From Eucommia ulmoides (Eukaryota > Streptophyta > Magnoliopsida > Garryales > Eucommiaceae): a DNA stretch of 64,000 nucleotides. The DNA is taken from contig CM028339.1 of the NCBI GenBank assembly GCA_016647705.1, positions 21,068,803-21,132,802 of the forward strand, written 5' to 3'. Below the pieces are notes generated by a model, which worked only from the letters and a program-made list of their open reading frames with translations, was not told the origin of the DNA and ran no database searches. Positions 1 through 11,149 of the stretch are shown piece by piece. Numbering within the stretch: the stretch's first letter is position 1; every line of letters starts with the position of its first letter. A program made the translations under genes and the position numbers.

Positions 1-793
1 TTCGGGTTCTTTTAACGGGGGCATCATCGAGGTCACTGTCAGACACACATACTGAAAATACACATGTCGATAGGTTAACATTCAGACGACACATATACTG
101 AAAATACACATTATCATAGGTTAACTGACTAACTACCAAAACAGTAGATACAAGCACACTGAACACCAAATCTAAACAACAAAACAGAGCAGTACACTTC
201 CAAACATTAATCAAACAGTATCTTGTGATTGCAAACACATTGTTTGAACAAATATTTTGGAAGAAATCTTGTATATACAAACATAGCTAATGTATATACA
301 AACAATTAATAAGAGCAGTACACTGTTTAATGTTTGTCAACTGGGGTTCTGTTCAGTAGATATCCACTGAAGATGTGTCTTTCTCAGTAGATATCTACTT
401 ACATTTCCAATTAAATATGTTTTTCATGATATATATGGTCAAGAAATACTCTGCAACAAGTATACAATTCAATCCAGATAGTACATGATATCAACTTAAA
501 TTTGCACGACACTGATGTCAAGAAATGAACGGATATCGCCTGAAATTTGTTCTAAATGTAATCAACAGCATATGTACATGATATCCACTTAAATATTTTG
601 AATATAACGACTAGTATATGTACTGCTTACCTTCTTCCTCAACCTTTTCTTTGTAGTCTTTCTCAGGTTCTTTCTCTTTTCCTCTCTCTGCCGATTGCTG
701 TGGTTCCATTGCCGTCTTCGATGGTTTGGACTGTTTGGAACTTGACGTTTCACCATCCTTCTTTCTCTTCTCTGAAGACCTCGTGTTCACCAT
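1..793 (-). pseudogene. DUF1985-like gene, copy 1 (5' part only; runs off the window)
   Basis: This is the first of two tandem copies. Exon 1 occupies 631-793 and starts at MVNTRSSEKRKK; it encodes a lysine/glutamate-rich, low-complexity leader. It ends at a good donor (GAAG|GTAAGC). Intron 1 runs to about 50, where an acceptor (TTTTCAG) opens exon 2 with VCVSDSDLDDAPVKR-like coding sequence that is cut by the window edge. The same exons, donor, acceptor and phase recur at 5996-6161 and 4996, which supports the model. Exon 1 is 163 nt here and 166 nt in copy 2, so phase is kept. Within the window no coding defect is visible, so this copy could be intact. The function is not known from the sequence; the family is described under copy 2. 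Confidence 0.5.
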
Positions 794-2529
794 TTCTTCT
801 TCTTTTCGTGTTCGGTGATTTCTCAGTTCTTACGGTTATGTTGTTCGTTCTATTTCTAGGCGTTGTTCACTCGCAATTTCTGATGAATCGAAGTTCAAGG
901 ATTTATGCTCGTGCGATTCTTGCGTGAAAATGGCAGAACAAATGGCAATGAGTAAACTCCAAAGAAGACATAGAGGCTATGATGACGATAGGCTTCGGCA
1001 GAAACACAGTACGTGCAGTCGTGCAGTAGCATCATGGCAGCTGTGCATTGGGCTGATCGGTGGCATGGATTTGTAAATTACAAATCTAACGAGGGGCAAA
1101 ATCGGCAATTCCATTTTCGTGGTTTAATTATCCATTGCCATTTAATTGGTTCTTTTATTGGTTCTGTTCAGATGATATCAACTGAATTCGTGTCTTGTTA
1201 AGTAGATATCTACTTAAAGGGTTTTTTTTTTTCTGTTCAGATGATATCGACCGAAAGTGTCTTGTTAAGTAGATATCTACTTGCCAATATAAATTTGTGA
1301 TATGTCTGTACATTTAATTAGGTCTTCAATGATATACATGGTCAACAACTAACAAGTTCTGACAATTACCTTAATGATATATTGAGTCAATAAATGGACG
1401 GCACAAAGTTCCAAGTTTTGTAGAAACGGACACTGAAGGGTTCTCTTCACTGGGTTCTATTAAGATGATATCAACTGAATAGGTGTCCATTTTAAGTAGA
1501 TATCTACTTAAATGTATCAAATATGATGTTTCTGTACATTTTCGTAGTGTCAATGAACGATAGACATTTAATTGGGTTTTTAATGATATACATCGTCAAT
1601 AACACACAGAAACTTTAATTTTGTATATACAAACACATTATTTCAACAATTTTTTGGAGGCTTTCACATCAAATAATATCCACAGCACGCAAATTTAATG
1701 GATGAACATATGGGCAGAACAACTGCGACTAGAGGCACTGAAGTTATATTACAGAGTTCTTCTAACAATGTGCACTGCAGAAGCACAGATTTTGCATGCC
1801 AACAATCTAACTTCGCTGCTAACTAACCAATGAGAGGTTCCATAAATGCATGTTTGCTTGTTTAGTAGAACTGGTTCTTGTCACACATAAGACAGTAGAT
1901 ATGTTGTTCCCAACAGTGATATCAGTAAGGTAATAGTAGAAAGTTTCATTAGACATGAGGAAAGTCTTCCCAGAGAATTAAGGAGAATTAAGGGAAAAAG
2001 GGCTCGTCAATCTACAATTCTTTGACAATTGTGAGGCCGGCCTTCTCTGCAGAAATAATTCATGTTGGCTTTGTGGCTCATCCAATGCCAGCTCTGGATG
2101 CAATTGCAATGCATATCAACATGTCTTGTGGCAAAAACCAGCTCTGGATGCAATTCCAATGCATATCAACATGCCTTGTGGCAAAAACCAGCTCTGGATG
2201 CAATTCCAATGCATATCAACATGCCTTGTGGAGGCTTACACATGAAATAATATCCATAGCAGTAGATATGTTCAAAACAGTATATACGTACACTCATAAC
2301 TGAACAGGCAATGCAAGGTACAAACAGCACAATACATTTCATGAAACAGTTCATACATATTCACCTAAGGATTTGTATTTCCAATTAGATATGTACTGAA
2401 ATGTTAAACAAATTACACATCAAATAATATCCACAGCACTCAAATATATATACAAAACAGTATATACAAAGTAGTTTCTACATCTTCATATTTAGGGCCA
2501 ACAGTGTCCCCCCCTTTACCACTATTTTT
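794..2529. other. intergenic DNA between the two DUF1985-like copies
   Basis: No convincing gene is seen. The stretch is the upstream side of copy 1 and the downstream side of copy 2. It contains several GATATC palindromes (1174-1500), AT-rich filler and the 50-bp triplicate at 2088. Confidence 0.5.
2088..2229. repeat. three tandem copies of a 50-bp unit
   Basis: Units begin at 2088, 2138 and 2188 with CCAGCTCTGGATGCAATT and end at GCCTTGTGGCAAAAA. They are nearly identical, differing at about two positions, so the amplification is recent. Open frames across it are by-products of a unit length that keeps stops out of some frames. Confidence 0.85.
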
Positions 2530-5500
2530 CATTCACTCAAACTTTTGGCCTCCTGCGATCCTTTATCCTTTCTGCCTTTTTTGATGTACAAATATTCGAA
2601 ATCATCTCCCTTTTTTTTCTGTGCTCTGTCTCCCTGCTTCAGCCTTTTAACCATTGAGCTTTCGTCTGGTTTTTCTGTCAATTTTCTCTTCTTTTTTTTT
2701 GTCTTCTTCACCTTCTTTGGGCCCAGTCTCTCCATGCATATGTTGGGGACGCTGTTCAGTTTCTTCTGCAGAAACAGGGTCCAGAAGAGGACTATTTTTG
2801 GGCTGTTTGACCTCATTATCCCTCTGAGATAAAAGTAAGGTCAAATTCTTGAAGTTGTTGTCCATGTGTTCCTTTTGCCGAGCCATTTGTTAGGCTAATT
2901 CTTTTATTTTCTCCTCACCTTCCTCTTTTTTCGGCTCATCACTTGTCCTTTTCAACTCAGCCAATTCCATTTTCAATTTTGCAATTTTCTCTCATCTTTT
3001 CTTACTTTTTCCTCTCAGTTTCATACTTTTATTTTTCAACTTTGCGTTCTCGCGCTCCAAGCACTCAATTTTCGCTTGTAGTTCTTCATTTTCTTTTCTT
3101 ATTTTACCTTCTTCACCCCCGCTTTTAGATGCAGTTCTAATTTGTGGCGTGAAATACGGCGTATTCAATCGGTCCGGACTGGCCGGAACGCCATCAGTGA
3201 AATGAGTGTCATGGAGGGTCGCCATACTCTCCGGTTCGCCTTCGTCACCGGCCTTCTCATACTCTTCACCTTCCTCACTCCACGATTCTTCTTGATCGTC
3301 CTTCTTTTGTTCAAATTCTCTCCTTTCCCACCACGCTTGTTTTTTAAATCATCAGCGTGTGTAATCATTTTCGTCTCAGTCCTCATCATTTTCATCGTAT
3401 TTGGATTCACCTGTCAACATGCCGTTTGTTCAGAGGATATCACTAAACAGATTTGTAATTTCAAGTTTACATATGTGCATTTTCATTAGATATGTACTAA
3501 GTGGATATCCACTGAACATTAAAGTTGTATGCAGTACATCTTTAAGTTGATATCTACTGAAAATGTCTACAACATGTAAGCAGTAGATCTTTAGTATCTT
3601 TAAGTAGATATCTACTGACCAGCATGTATGCAGCACATATGTGTATTTTGAAGTGGACAACCAGTAAAGATGCAGTACATATCATTAAAGATGTGTATTT
3701 TTCAGTAGATATCAATGTTGTTCAGTAGATATCTACTGAACCGCATGTATGCAGTACATCTTTAAGTTGATATCTACTGAAAATGTATACAACATGTATG
3801 CAGTAGATCTTTAGTATTTTGAACTAGATATCCACTATCAACTAAACAGATTTGTAAATTCAAGTAAATATACATTACATACGTGTATTTTTCAGATGAT
3901 ATCTAGTAAACAGATTTGTAATTTCATGTAGATATCTACTAGATTTGTAATGTATGCATTACATACATTGTTTGAGAGGAACAAAAAATGAACAGAAAAA
4001 CCTATAAAACAGTTTATATCCACTAACCCTGATATCTGGGGCATTATGTTCCTCGTTCAGTGCATTTTTTAGTGTGTCCGTTGTCAATTTTGAGAGATCC
4101 CACTTGACAAACCGTGGGGATGCTGCCTCATTATCTTCCTTGATGACATTGACATGCTCGCAAAACCAATACTACACAAAATGAATAGTTTATTAGTAAT
4201 TATTCAATTATGAACAGCTTCAAATAAGTTTGGACGGGTCGTACCAGCAATGCAAGAACACACCCTTTCACCTTCCCAGGCTGACAGGAGTTTTGCTGAA
4301 TTGATGTGATCAACAGGCTATGAATTGCATGATGCCAACCATAGGTGTGCATTTGCTCAATATTTTCAACATACTTGTATAGCCCAAATGCCACAAACAC
4401 TCCACTGTTGGCCAGCAAACACGTGCCAAGCAGATACAAGCACAGCAAACTCACAACATGCCGAACGTCTTCATCGTTGTCACTTTGCACCGACTCCATG
4501 ATTGCAGTTTTGATGTCAGTTGTCAACAATCGCTTTCGGTCTTTGCAAATACTGGCCAAATATTCACTTTCCAGCTTGCCATACGAGAAATTGATGGCCT
4601 TCTCGCCACATTTCAGTCCAAAAATCAGTCTAACATCTAAAACTGCAAACTTCAGATCAACACCTCTAATTTTGAAATACTTTGTTTCTTTGTTCCAGGT
4701 CTTCAGTATTTTGACGATGTGGTCGTCCAATTTCTTGATCATCTCCAATGTCACTCTCTTCTTCAAAATTGAATCAAAAATTGGCCAGAATGGCGTAAGT
4801 TGTAGCAATTTAGTGTGTTTTCTTGTCAGAACAATCGTGTCAAGCAACTCGTAGACAAGCTTCAACGATGATCTGTATTGTAGGTAAAATTTACCTACTC
4901 TCCGGCTTGTTTCTATTGTAGTCTTCCTTTCATTTTTTGTCGGCTTTCGGGTTCTTTTAACGGGGGCATCATCGAAGTCACTGTCAGACACATATACTGA
5001 AAATACACATGTCGATAGGTTAACATTCAGACGACACATATACTAAAAATACACATCATCATAAGTTAACTGACCAACTACCAAAACAGTAGATACAAAC
5101 ACACTGAACACCAAATCTGAACAACAAAACAGAGCAGTACACTTCCAAACATTAATCAAGTAGATATCCACTGGTGTTTAGTATATATCACTAAAGACGT
5201 ATATTTTCAAGTAGGTTTCCATTATATATGTGTATTATCAGTTGATATGTACTAAAACAGCATGTACTGAACATTTTCGGTAGATATCTACTTAAATGTT
5301 CAGTAGATATCTACTGAAAACGTACACAACATGTATTCAGTACTTCTTTAGTATTTTCAAGTAGATATCCACTGGTGTTTAATAGATATCACTAAAGATG
5401 TATACGTTCAAGTAGGTTTCCATTACACATGTTTATTTTCAGTTCATATGTACTAAAACAGCATGTATGCAGTACACATGCATATTTTTAAGTAGATATC

Positions 5501-6161
5501 TACTGAACATTTAAGTTGATATCTACTGTACATTTTTTCAGTAGATATCCACTGAACATTTCAGTTGTATGCAGTACATCTTTAAGTTGATATCTACTGA
5601 AATTGTATACAACATGAATGCAGTACATTTTTACTATTTTCAAGACAGGCTGATGAAATATATACTGAAAAAACACATGTTGATAGGTTAACATTCAGAT
5701 GATATCAACTGAATATATAGTTTTTCTCAGAGGATATCCACTTAATATTGCACGACACAGTTTCACAAATCAACGGAAATTTACTAAACCTTTTTTCTAA
5801 ACTAATTCAACAGTTCATGAGTTTTCATATCCCACACATTCTCCCTATGAGACGTAATCATGATGATAGTAGATGATATCCAATCCAGAGTATATTTAGA
5901 AGATATCTACTTACATTTGCACTATATCAACAGTATATTGAGATGATATTCACTTAAAAATTTTGAATAAAACGACTAGTATATGTCCTACTCACCTTCT
6001 TGCTCAACCTCTTCTTTGTAGTCTTTGTCTTGTTCCTTCTCCTTCCCTCTCTCTGCTGAATGTTGTGGTTCCATTGCCCTCTTTGATGATGGTTTGGACT
6101 GTTTTGAACCTGACATTTTAATATGGTTTTTTTTCTTCTCTGAAGACCGCGTGACCACCAT
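2530..6161 (-). pseudogene. DUF1985-like / plant-mobile-type protein gene, copy 2 (5' half intact, 3' half broken)
   Basis: Model: exon 1 5996-6161 (MVVTRSSEKKK, charged leader), exon 2 4245-4996, exon 3 4028-4171, then a 3' region 2530-3410. The first three exons have canonical GT/AG sites and join in frame (166+752+144 nt). Exon 2 encodes an alpha-helical domain with RVGKFYLQYRSS, a central IRGVDLKFAVLDVRLIFGLK stretch and a long hydrophobic segment (SLLCLYLLGTCLLANSGVF). Exon 3 reads YWFCEHVNVIKE...PRFVKWDLSKL. This layout resembles DUF1985/plant-mobile-domain proteins carried by MULE-type transposons; it is a pattern judgement, not a profile hit. The 3' region encodes an acidic tract and a coiled coil (KENEELQAKIECLEREN) with several in-frame stops, so this copy is probably dead downstream of exon 3. 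No Ulp1 protease or transposase domain is visible. Confidence 0.5.
3490..5650. repeat. ~222-bp repeat carrying the palindromes (3'-side and intron 1 copies)
   Basis: The block reading TATGCAGTACATCTTTAAGT then TGATATCTACTGAAA and ACAACATGTATGCAGTAGAT occurs near 3528, 3750 and 5568. The first two copies lie about 222 bp apart. Related blocks with AGGTTTCCATTA and AGCATGTA recur at 5160-5480. The units are about 85-95% alike by eye and sit in noncoding DNA on both sides of exon 2. Confidence 0.65.
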
Positions 6162-7300
6162 TCTTCTTCTTATGGTTTTCGCCGTGACCACGTTTCAATG
6201 TCTAAGGGTTTTGTAGTTAGTTCTGTTTGTGGGCACCGATCGCTTCCAATTTTACGGTGAAAATCGGTGGAAATCGACAACAATCAACAAAAATCGTCCG
6301 TTGGATATCTAGGGTTTACGGGAGTTCTGTTGCGTGAAAATGGCGGAAGTTGGGATTGATCATGACGATAGTGTTGTAGGGATTGATGATGATGAGGGCG
6401 GGAAGGTCGTGCAGGCGTGTGCGCAGGGGTCGCGTCGTGCTCTAGCTGTCGCGTCTGGTGACGTTGTGCGGCGGGAGTAGCGGTTGTAGGAGGATGGCAT
6501 TCTTTTGTAAATTACAAATCTTTTGAGGGGCAAAATCGAAAATCTCATTTTCGTGGGGGTTTTGGGCTGGTCAAAAAGTCAATGGTCCTTGAAAAGGGAA
6601 AAATTAGAAATTTAGGAATGCAGAAATTTTTTTCCTTAATTTTAAAGTGTCGTGCGTGATTCTAATTCGGGTTGTATTAAGTGCAGAAAGGTAATGAGTT
6701 GTTTTCTCCTAATTGTCTTCAACGTTTTTAATACTCTGAAAATCTTAATTATCTTCATCTTACACCGGTCTTGAATTTTATTAATTCTCCAATAATCACC
6801 TGATGAATTCTTAAATGATTATTCTTTTCGACCTATTCTTTTTTCTCATTTCAACCTATGAAACTTTTAATTTGAAACCACTCAATAAAAACATTAGTTT
6901 CATAAAATATCAATATTTAATTGACCATCAAAATATTAGGTTCAACACATGTAAATGAATTTTTTTTTATTATTCTTTTTGCCAATTTAACCTAAACTTA
7001 AATCCGGCTTACAGGAATTGTCTTCCTAAATGCACCGTTTTAAGATTTCACACAGGTCGAAAAATCCAAAACGGTGGTTCGAAAAACTCTTCCTTTCTCT
7101 GATGTTTAAGTCAAGATTACTCTTTATTTTATTTATTTTTTTTATTTTTTTTTTACCATGCAAAATAGAACATATTGGGATTATTAACATTTGTTTTTCT
7201 TTCTTTCTTTTTCTTTTATACAAGCAAAAATAAAATTAGTGCAAGAAAAAGAAAATACCATATCAAAAGCTAATTAACACATTTAGAAGAACAAAAATTT
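6162..7300. other. upstream region of copy 2 and AT-rich intergenic DNA
   Basis: 6162-6558 is the upstream half of the duplicated unit and would hold the promoter of copy 2. 6560-7300 is AT-rich with long T and TTTA runs. No gene, RNA or bounded element is recognisable. Confidence 0.4.
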
Positions 7301-8287
7301 AAGTACAACTGTATATGTCCTTGCAGTGTTTCGTCGGGCCAAGCGACCACATCTACTTGCCACAAGAATGCTAAAAATACAAAGAAAAGTAAACATAGAC
7401 AAAAATAAAGTTGAATAGAACATATATATCCTTACAGTGTTTCGTACCATATCTACTTTACCGCAAAGATGCTAAAAGGAAAAAGTACATAAGATAAACC
7501 TTGGGTTAATTACACTTTATCCCCCTTTATAGTTAGGTTATTTTGCATTTTGCTCCCTATAGTATTTTCATCATCACTTACCCTCTGTGGTGGTGGATTA
7601 AAGTTCAACGGTTAAATTTTTCGTTAAGTTCAACGGTCAATGGGAAAAGTCAACTAAAAACTGTTAATTCATATTAAATAACATTTATACCCTTTAATAG
7701 AATTTATTTTAATACTAATCCAAAAGTTAGAGGCCAAAAGTGTATTTGTTTTCTTCCCACCATCTTCTTCCCATTTCATTCTCACGTTCAGCTGCACCAG
7801 AGAGCACCCCATCTTCTTCTTTACCGCATATAGAACTCAATAACATTGCAATCAGTTCGGTGTGGTTGCGATGACGAGTGAAAAAGGGTCGTCGAACACT
7901 ATTGAGACAGAAAATCCATCCGGTTTGGTTGTAACGCGGAGATTTATCTCTCAAAGGAAGTTGTTGATGGGATTTCACAGTGGCGGCGATGGCGACGGTT
8001 GCTCAATTTGGGTCAAGAGCTTCTAACTACTCTCTACCGGATATGGGTTTCGACATCGAAGATACCACTTCGAAAAGAAGACAGGTGATAGATCGATCGT
8101 CGTTGTCTCTGTTTCACTCAATCAGGATCTGCAGATCCGGGCACCCACCCCACCCCCATCTCCTGCGAACCCACCACACCCCCATCTCTTGTGATCCACC
8201 CCCACCCTTGTTCCATCTCCAACTACCCACCCACCCACATCGTCTCCCACCCCCACCCGACCCTCACCTCTGGCGACCCACCTAGAA

Positions 8288-8317
8288 AATAGAGAGAGAG
8301 AGAGAAAAAAAAAAAAA

Positions 8318-8366
<49 letters not shown>
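8288..8366. repeat. compound (GA)n-(A)n-(TA)n-(GA)n microsatellite
   Basis: A run of GAGA, then poly-A, then TATATA, then a second GAGA run lies inside the MULE-like element. It is flanked by CCACCC-rich sequence. Apparent ORFs here are low complexity. Confidence 0.9.
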
Positions 8367-8368
<2 letters not shown>

Positions 8369-8551
8369 GGGGGTGGTTGAGGGTGGTCGGCGTGGTGGTG
8401 ACATGGTGGTTCGGTATGATGGACGAAAGTGGTGGCGCAGAGAGTTAGAGAGAGATTGCAAAGAGTTAGAGAGAGACAATGGTAATTCTGCAACAATGAA
8501 GTGAAAATGAAAAACAAAACTACACTTTTCATGATTCTTTAAATAGATAGT

Positions 8552-9501
8552 TGTAACGGCCGACAGGGTCGGTTTCTCAGGGCCGCTACACAGTTTTTCT
8601 CAAAAAAATTAATATTAAAACTGAATAACAAATATTTTATTTTATAAAAATTTAAGAAATTTAACAAATTAGGTCGACAATTATATTTATCAATTAATCA
8701 AAACAATTTTACAACAATAATAATAAATAAAAATATTGCAAAATTTAATCCAAATCTAATTATAATTTAAGGCGTAGCTCCAACAAATACTCTAGGGTTG
8801 TGAGTTAAAACTCAATAAAATTTCAACATTTCTAATATGTGTATTCAATCAATACAACAAATAAACACGTAGACATGTATCACACATAGTTTTTATATAA
8901 TTATAATTATTTTATAAAAATTAACAATTATAATTCAACAATAATAATAACATAAATCACACAATAAAAATATTAAATACATATAGTAAAAGAGTTAAAA
9001 ATTCTACCTGACATCATAAATTGATAATTAATAGAAAATATTTTTTTCTCGTCATCTTTTCCCTCACTTATTGCTCTTTTCTTGCTTGCATTATTCGTAC
9101 ATTCCCTACAAATACAAAGACAAAGACAAAGACAGAAAAAAAAAAACAAAAAAACATCTACTTCACTATTCTCACACACGCACACATATATATAAGTGGT
9201 CCCACTAGAATTATTTTCTTTTCTAATTCCCCTCCCTTTTTTGTTGGCTTTATGCATGCAAGACATTTCCATGTGGACAATGTGATGATAAATCCTAATT
9301 CAAGAGTTTTTTTTTAATACAAATTACACTATCATCCCCATATATTACATAATAGTATTATTAAACTCAATAATTACACTTTCATTGCCAAAAATTATCA
9401 TATATATATATATATATACATCATAAATTTTTATAATATACAAAATAATCCCAAAATTATTAAAATAATATTTTCAAAATATAAATTTTCGGGATATTAC
9501 A
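8552..9501. mobile_element. solo-LTR-like insertion (950 bp)
   Basis: It begins TGTAACGGCCGACAGGG and ends CGGGATATTACA, giving inverted TGTAA/TTACA termini. It is flanked by ATAGT (8547-8551) and ATCGT (9502-9506), a 4/5 match that fits a decayed 5-bp LTR target duplication. There is no internal coding region, PBS or polypurine tract. The sequence is AT-rich with an (AT)n run near 9400. The parent family was not identified. Confidence 0.6.
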
Positions 9502-10110
9502 ATCGTTGTGAATTAGTTGGAACAAAATGACAAAATTATCCTTATTTTTAAAATGAAATGACAAAAATACCCTCAATTCAGTTAATTTTTAATCATTTCA
9601 CTTTAGTCCACCACCACAAGGAGGCAAAATGGTGACTGCGATATCACAGGAGGGCAAAGTGCAAAATGGCCTAACCACGGTGACAAAGTGTAATTAACCC
9701 TAAAACATATGTATCCCTATGGTGTTTGGTCAGACCAAGTGATCACGTCTACTTTGCCGTAAGAATGCTAAAAAAAGTACATAAAATAAAACCCATGCAT
9801 CCTTATCGTGTTTTGTCGGGCCAAGTGAGTATGTCTACTTTGCCGTAAAGACATTAAAAGAAAAATTGCATAAATAAAACATTTGTAGGTGTTTCTTTGG
9901 GCCAAATGGCCATATCTACTTTGCTGCAAATGTGCTAAAAGAAAATGTACATAAAAATAAAAGTGTGAAACATAATTAAATGCAGTGGTAAAAATAATGC
10001 TAGGAACATAATATGAGTTTTCTTTTTAGTGGCCTTAGGGTGTTTTGTCAGGTCCTACGAAAACAACCGCATCTATTTTGCCACAAGGACGCTATTTTCA
10101 GTGTTAGGTC

Positions 10111-10783
10111 CTTTTGTTCACGCAGGTTTGTAAAAGGAAAATAAAGTTAAATGACAATTCTCTAAGTATCATAACTTACCTTGGCTTTGAATAACACACC
10201 CAAACACCTCCATCCACTCCAAAAAAAAGAATCCAATGCATGTCATCTTATAAAATAGGTGGGAAAGAAGTGAAATTATTCTCAAATCAACTCTTTTTTT
10301 AATTAATTTTTTATTTGTTTCTAAAATTGATGATAAATAAACAAAAATAAGTCATCCAACATTTTATTGGATTCCAAAATTTGAAGAAAAAAAACCTTAA
10401 AATTGCTTGCCAATTTGATGAATTTCCTAATACCTGAACTTTGGGGTCAAAATAGAATTTTTCTAAGTTCTTTGATTTCACTTGATTTCAAACTCCGGAT
10501 CCCCATATCAATCTTTCGAATTTTTAATTTAGTCTCAAAACCTTCAAAAGGCACAACTATGGTTTTCAATCTCTAATTGGAAAACTCTTGACTTTATAGG
10601 AATTTTTGAAATATTAATTTAAACCCTGGAGATTCAGTTTATTATTTTAAATTTCTAATTTAGACATTAAAATTTTCAATCGCAGTTTTCAAGCTTGAAA
10701 TAATTCTTGAAACCTTCGAATAGAGACCTTCCATTTTCATTTGGAATTTTTTTGAAATTCATGATTAATTGACTCGGAAAAAA

Positions 10784-10835
<52 letters not shown>

Positions 10836-10906
10836 TTATTTTTTTAATTTATTATTACTTTAGAAAGAAGTTTCATGCATTGTCGGGACAAAATGTGGTG
10901 TCTACA
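10111..10906. other. AT-rich spacer ending in an LTR-like terminus
   Basis: No gene is seen. The block ends at 10906 with GACAAAATGTGGTGTCTACA. This closely resembles the outer end of the Ogre LTR in this window (GTCAAAATGCCGTGTCTACA at 26711 and 38572). It may therefore be a fragment of a related LTR, but its other end was not found. Confidence 0.35.
10785..10835. repeat. (ATT)n microsatellite
   Basis: About 17 perfect ATT units, followed by a poly-T-rich tract. Confidence 0.95.
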
Positions 10907-11149
10907 AGTTTTTATCTTGAATAATAATTTATTTATTTATTATTTTTTTTGTGTGTTTCTTTTGTAATAAGACCTCGAACTAAAGATCGGTGTTATTATT
11001 GTCGATTTGAAAATCAATAAGAGTTTCATGATTTTATATCGAAATAGATGGTTGGCAGGAATTAAAACCATCAAGATTGAGACAAATCATATAAAAATTA
11101 CCCAAGTACATGTTGGCATTGCAAAATTTGAATCCTGACACGATTGTGG

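Larger units (their letters stand above)
355..5900. repeat. dispersed palindrome cluster, core AGTAGATATCTACT
   Basis: By eye about 35 GATATC hexamers lie in the first 6 kb, where one or two would be expected by chance. Most sit in a wider palindrome, AGTAGATATCTACT, or close variants (AGTAGATATCCACT, AGTTGATATCTACT). Perfect or near-perfect copies are near 385, 1203, 1264, 1496, 3604, 3725, 3933, 5280, 5302 and 5492. They lie in introns and flanks. None falls in the 752-nt exon 2, and one lies at the 3' edge of exon 3. Some are carried by a ~222-bp tandem repeat; others stand alone. Confidence 0.8.
1..6558. repeat. tandem segmental duplication (1-1125 versus about 4947-6558)
   Basis: Window bases 1-200 match 4947-5150, and 590-830 match 5945-6190. 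The promoter-side tract with the small palindrome TTGTAAATTACAA at about 1070-1125 matches 6500-6558. The repeat unit therefore covers exon 2, intron 1, exon 1 and at least 300 bp upstream of the gene. The two copies differ by scattered substitutions. Intron 1 is about 580 bp in copy 1 and about 1,000 bp in copy 2. The extra length in copy 2 is motif-bearing repeat sequence. Confidence 0.75.
7503..9700. mobile_element. nonautonomous DNA transposon with long degenerate TIRs (MULE-like)
   Basis: The left end GGGTTAATTACACTTTAT matches the inverted right end (AAAGTGTAATTAACCC at 9700). Weaker inverted similarity continues for roughly 160 bp, including the motif GGTTAGGTTATTTTGCA. It interrupts a tandem array, which shows it is an insertion. 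A target duplication could not be fixed by eye. The interior at 7730-8110 has exon-like composition but no recognised domain. A solo-LTR-like insert occupies 8552-9501. No transposase is present. Confidence 0.65.
7310..10110. repeat. degenerate ~95-bp tandem array, interrupted by a transposon
   Basis: Units with a TCCTTRYRGTGTTTYGT block, then GGGCCAAGYGACCA, CATCTACTTTGCCGYAA and GATGCTAAAA-AAAGTACATA, occur near 7315, 7430, 9705, 9800, 9885 and 10045. The array is split between 7502 and 9701 by the long-TIR element. The flanking half-units rejoin plausibly across it. There is no coding content. Confidence 0.7.

Noticed and set aside
2088..2229. Possible CRISPR-like array
   Set aside because: Three directly abutting 50-bp units without spacers in plant nuclear DNA; a simple tandem repeat.
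4345..4854. 169-codon plus-strand frame
   Set aside because: It is the antisense shadow of the DUF1985-like exon 2, whose minus-strand frame has matching splice sites and phase.
7980..8285. Candidate N-terminal exon (MAAMATVAQFGSRASNYS)
   Set aside because: It looks exon-like but runs into proline/histidine low complexity and a microsatellite inside a TIR element; at most a captured fragment.
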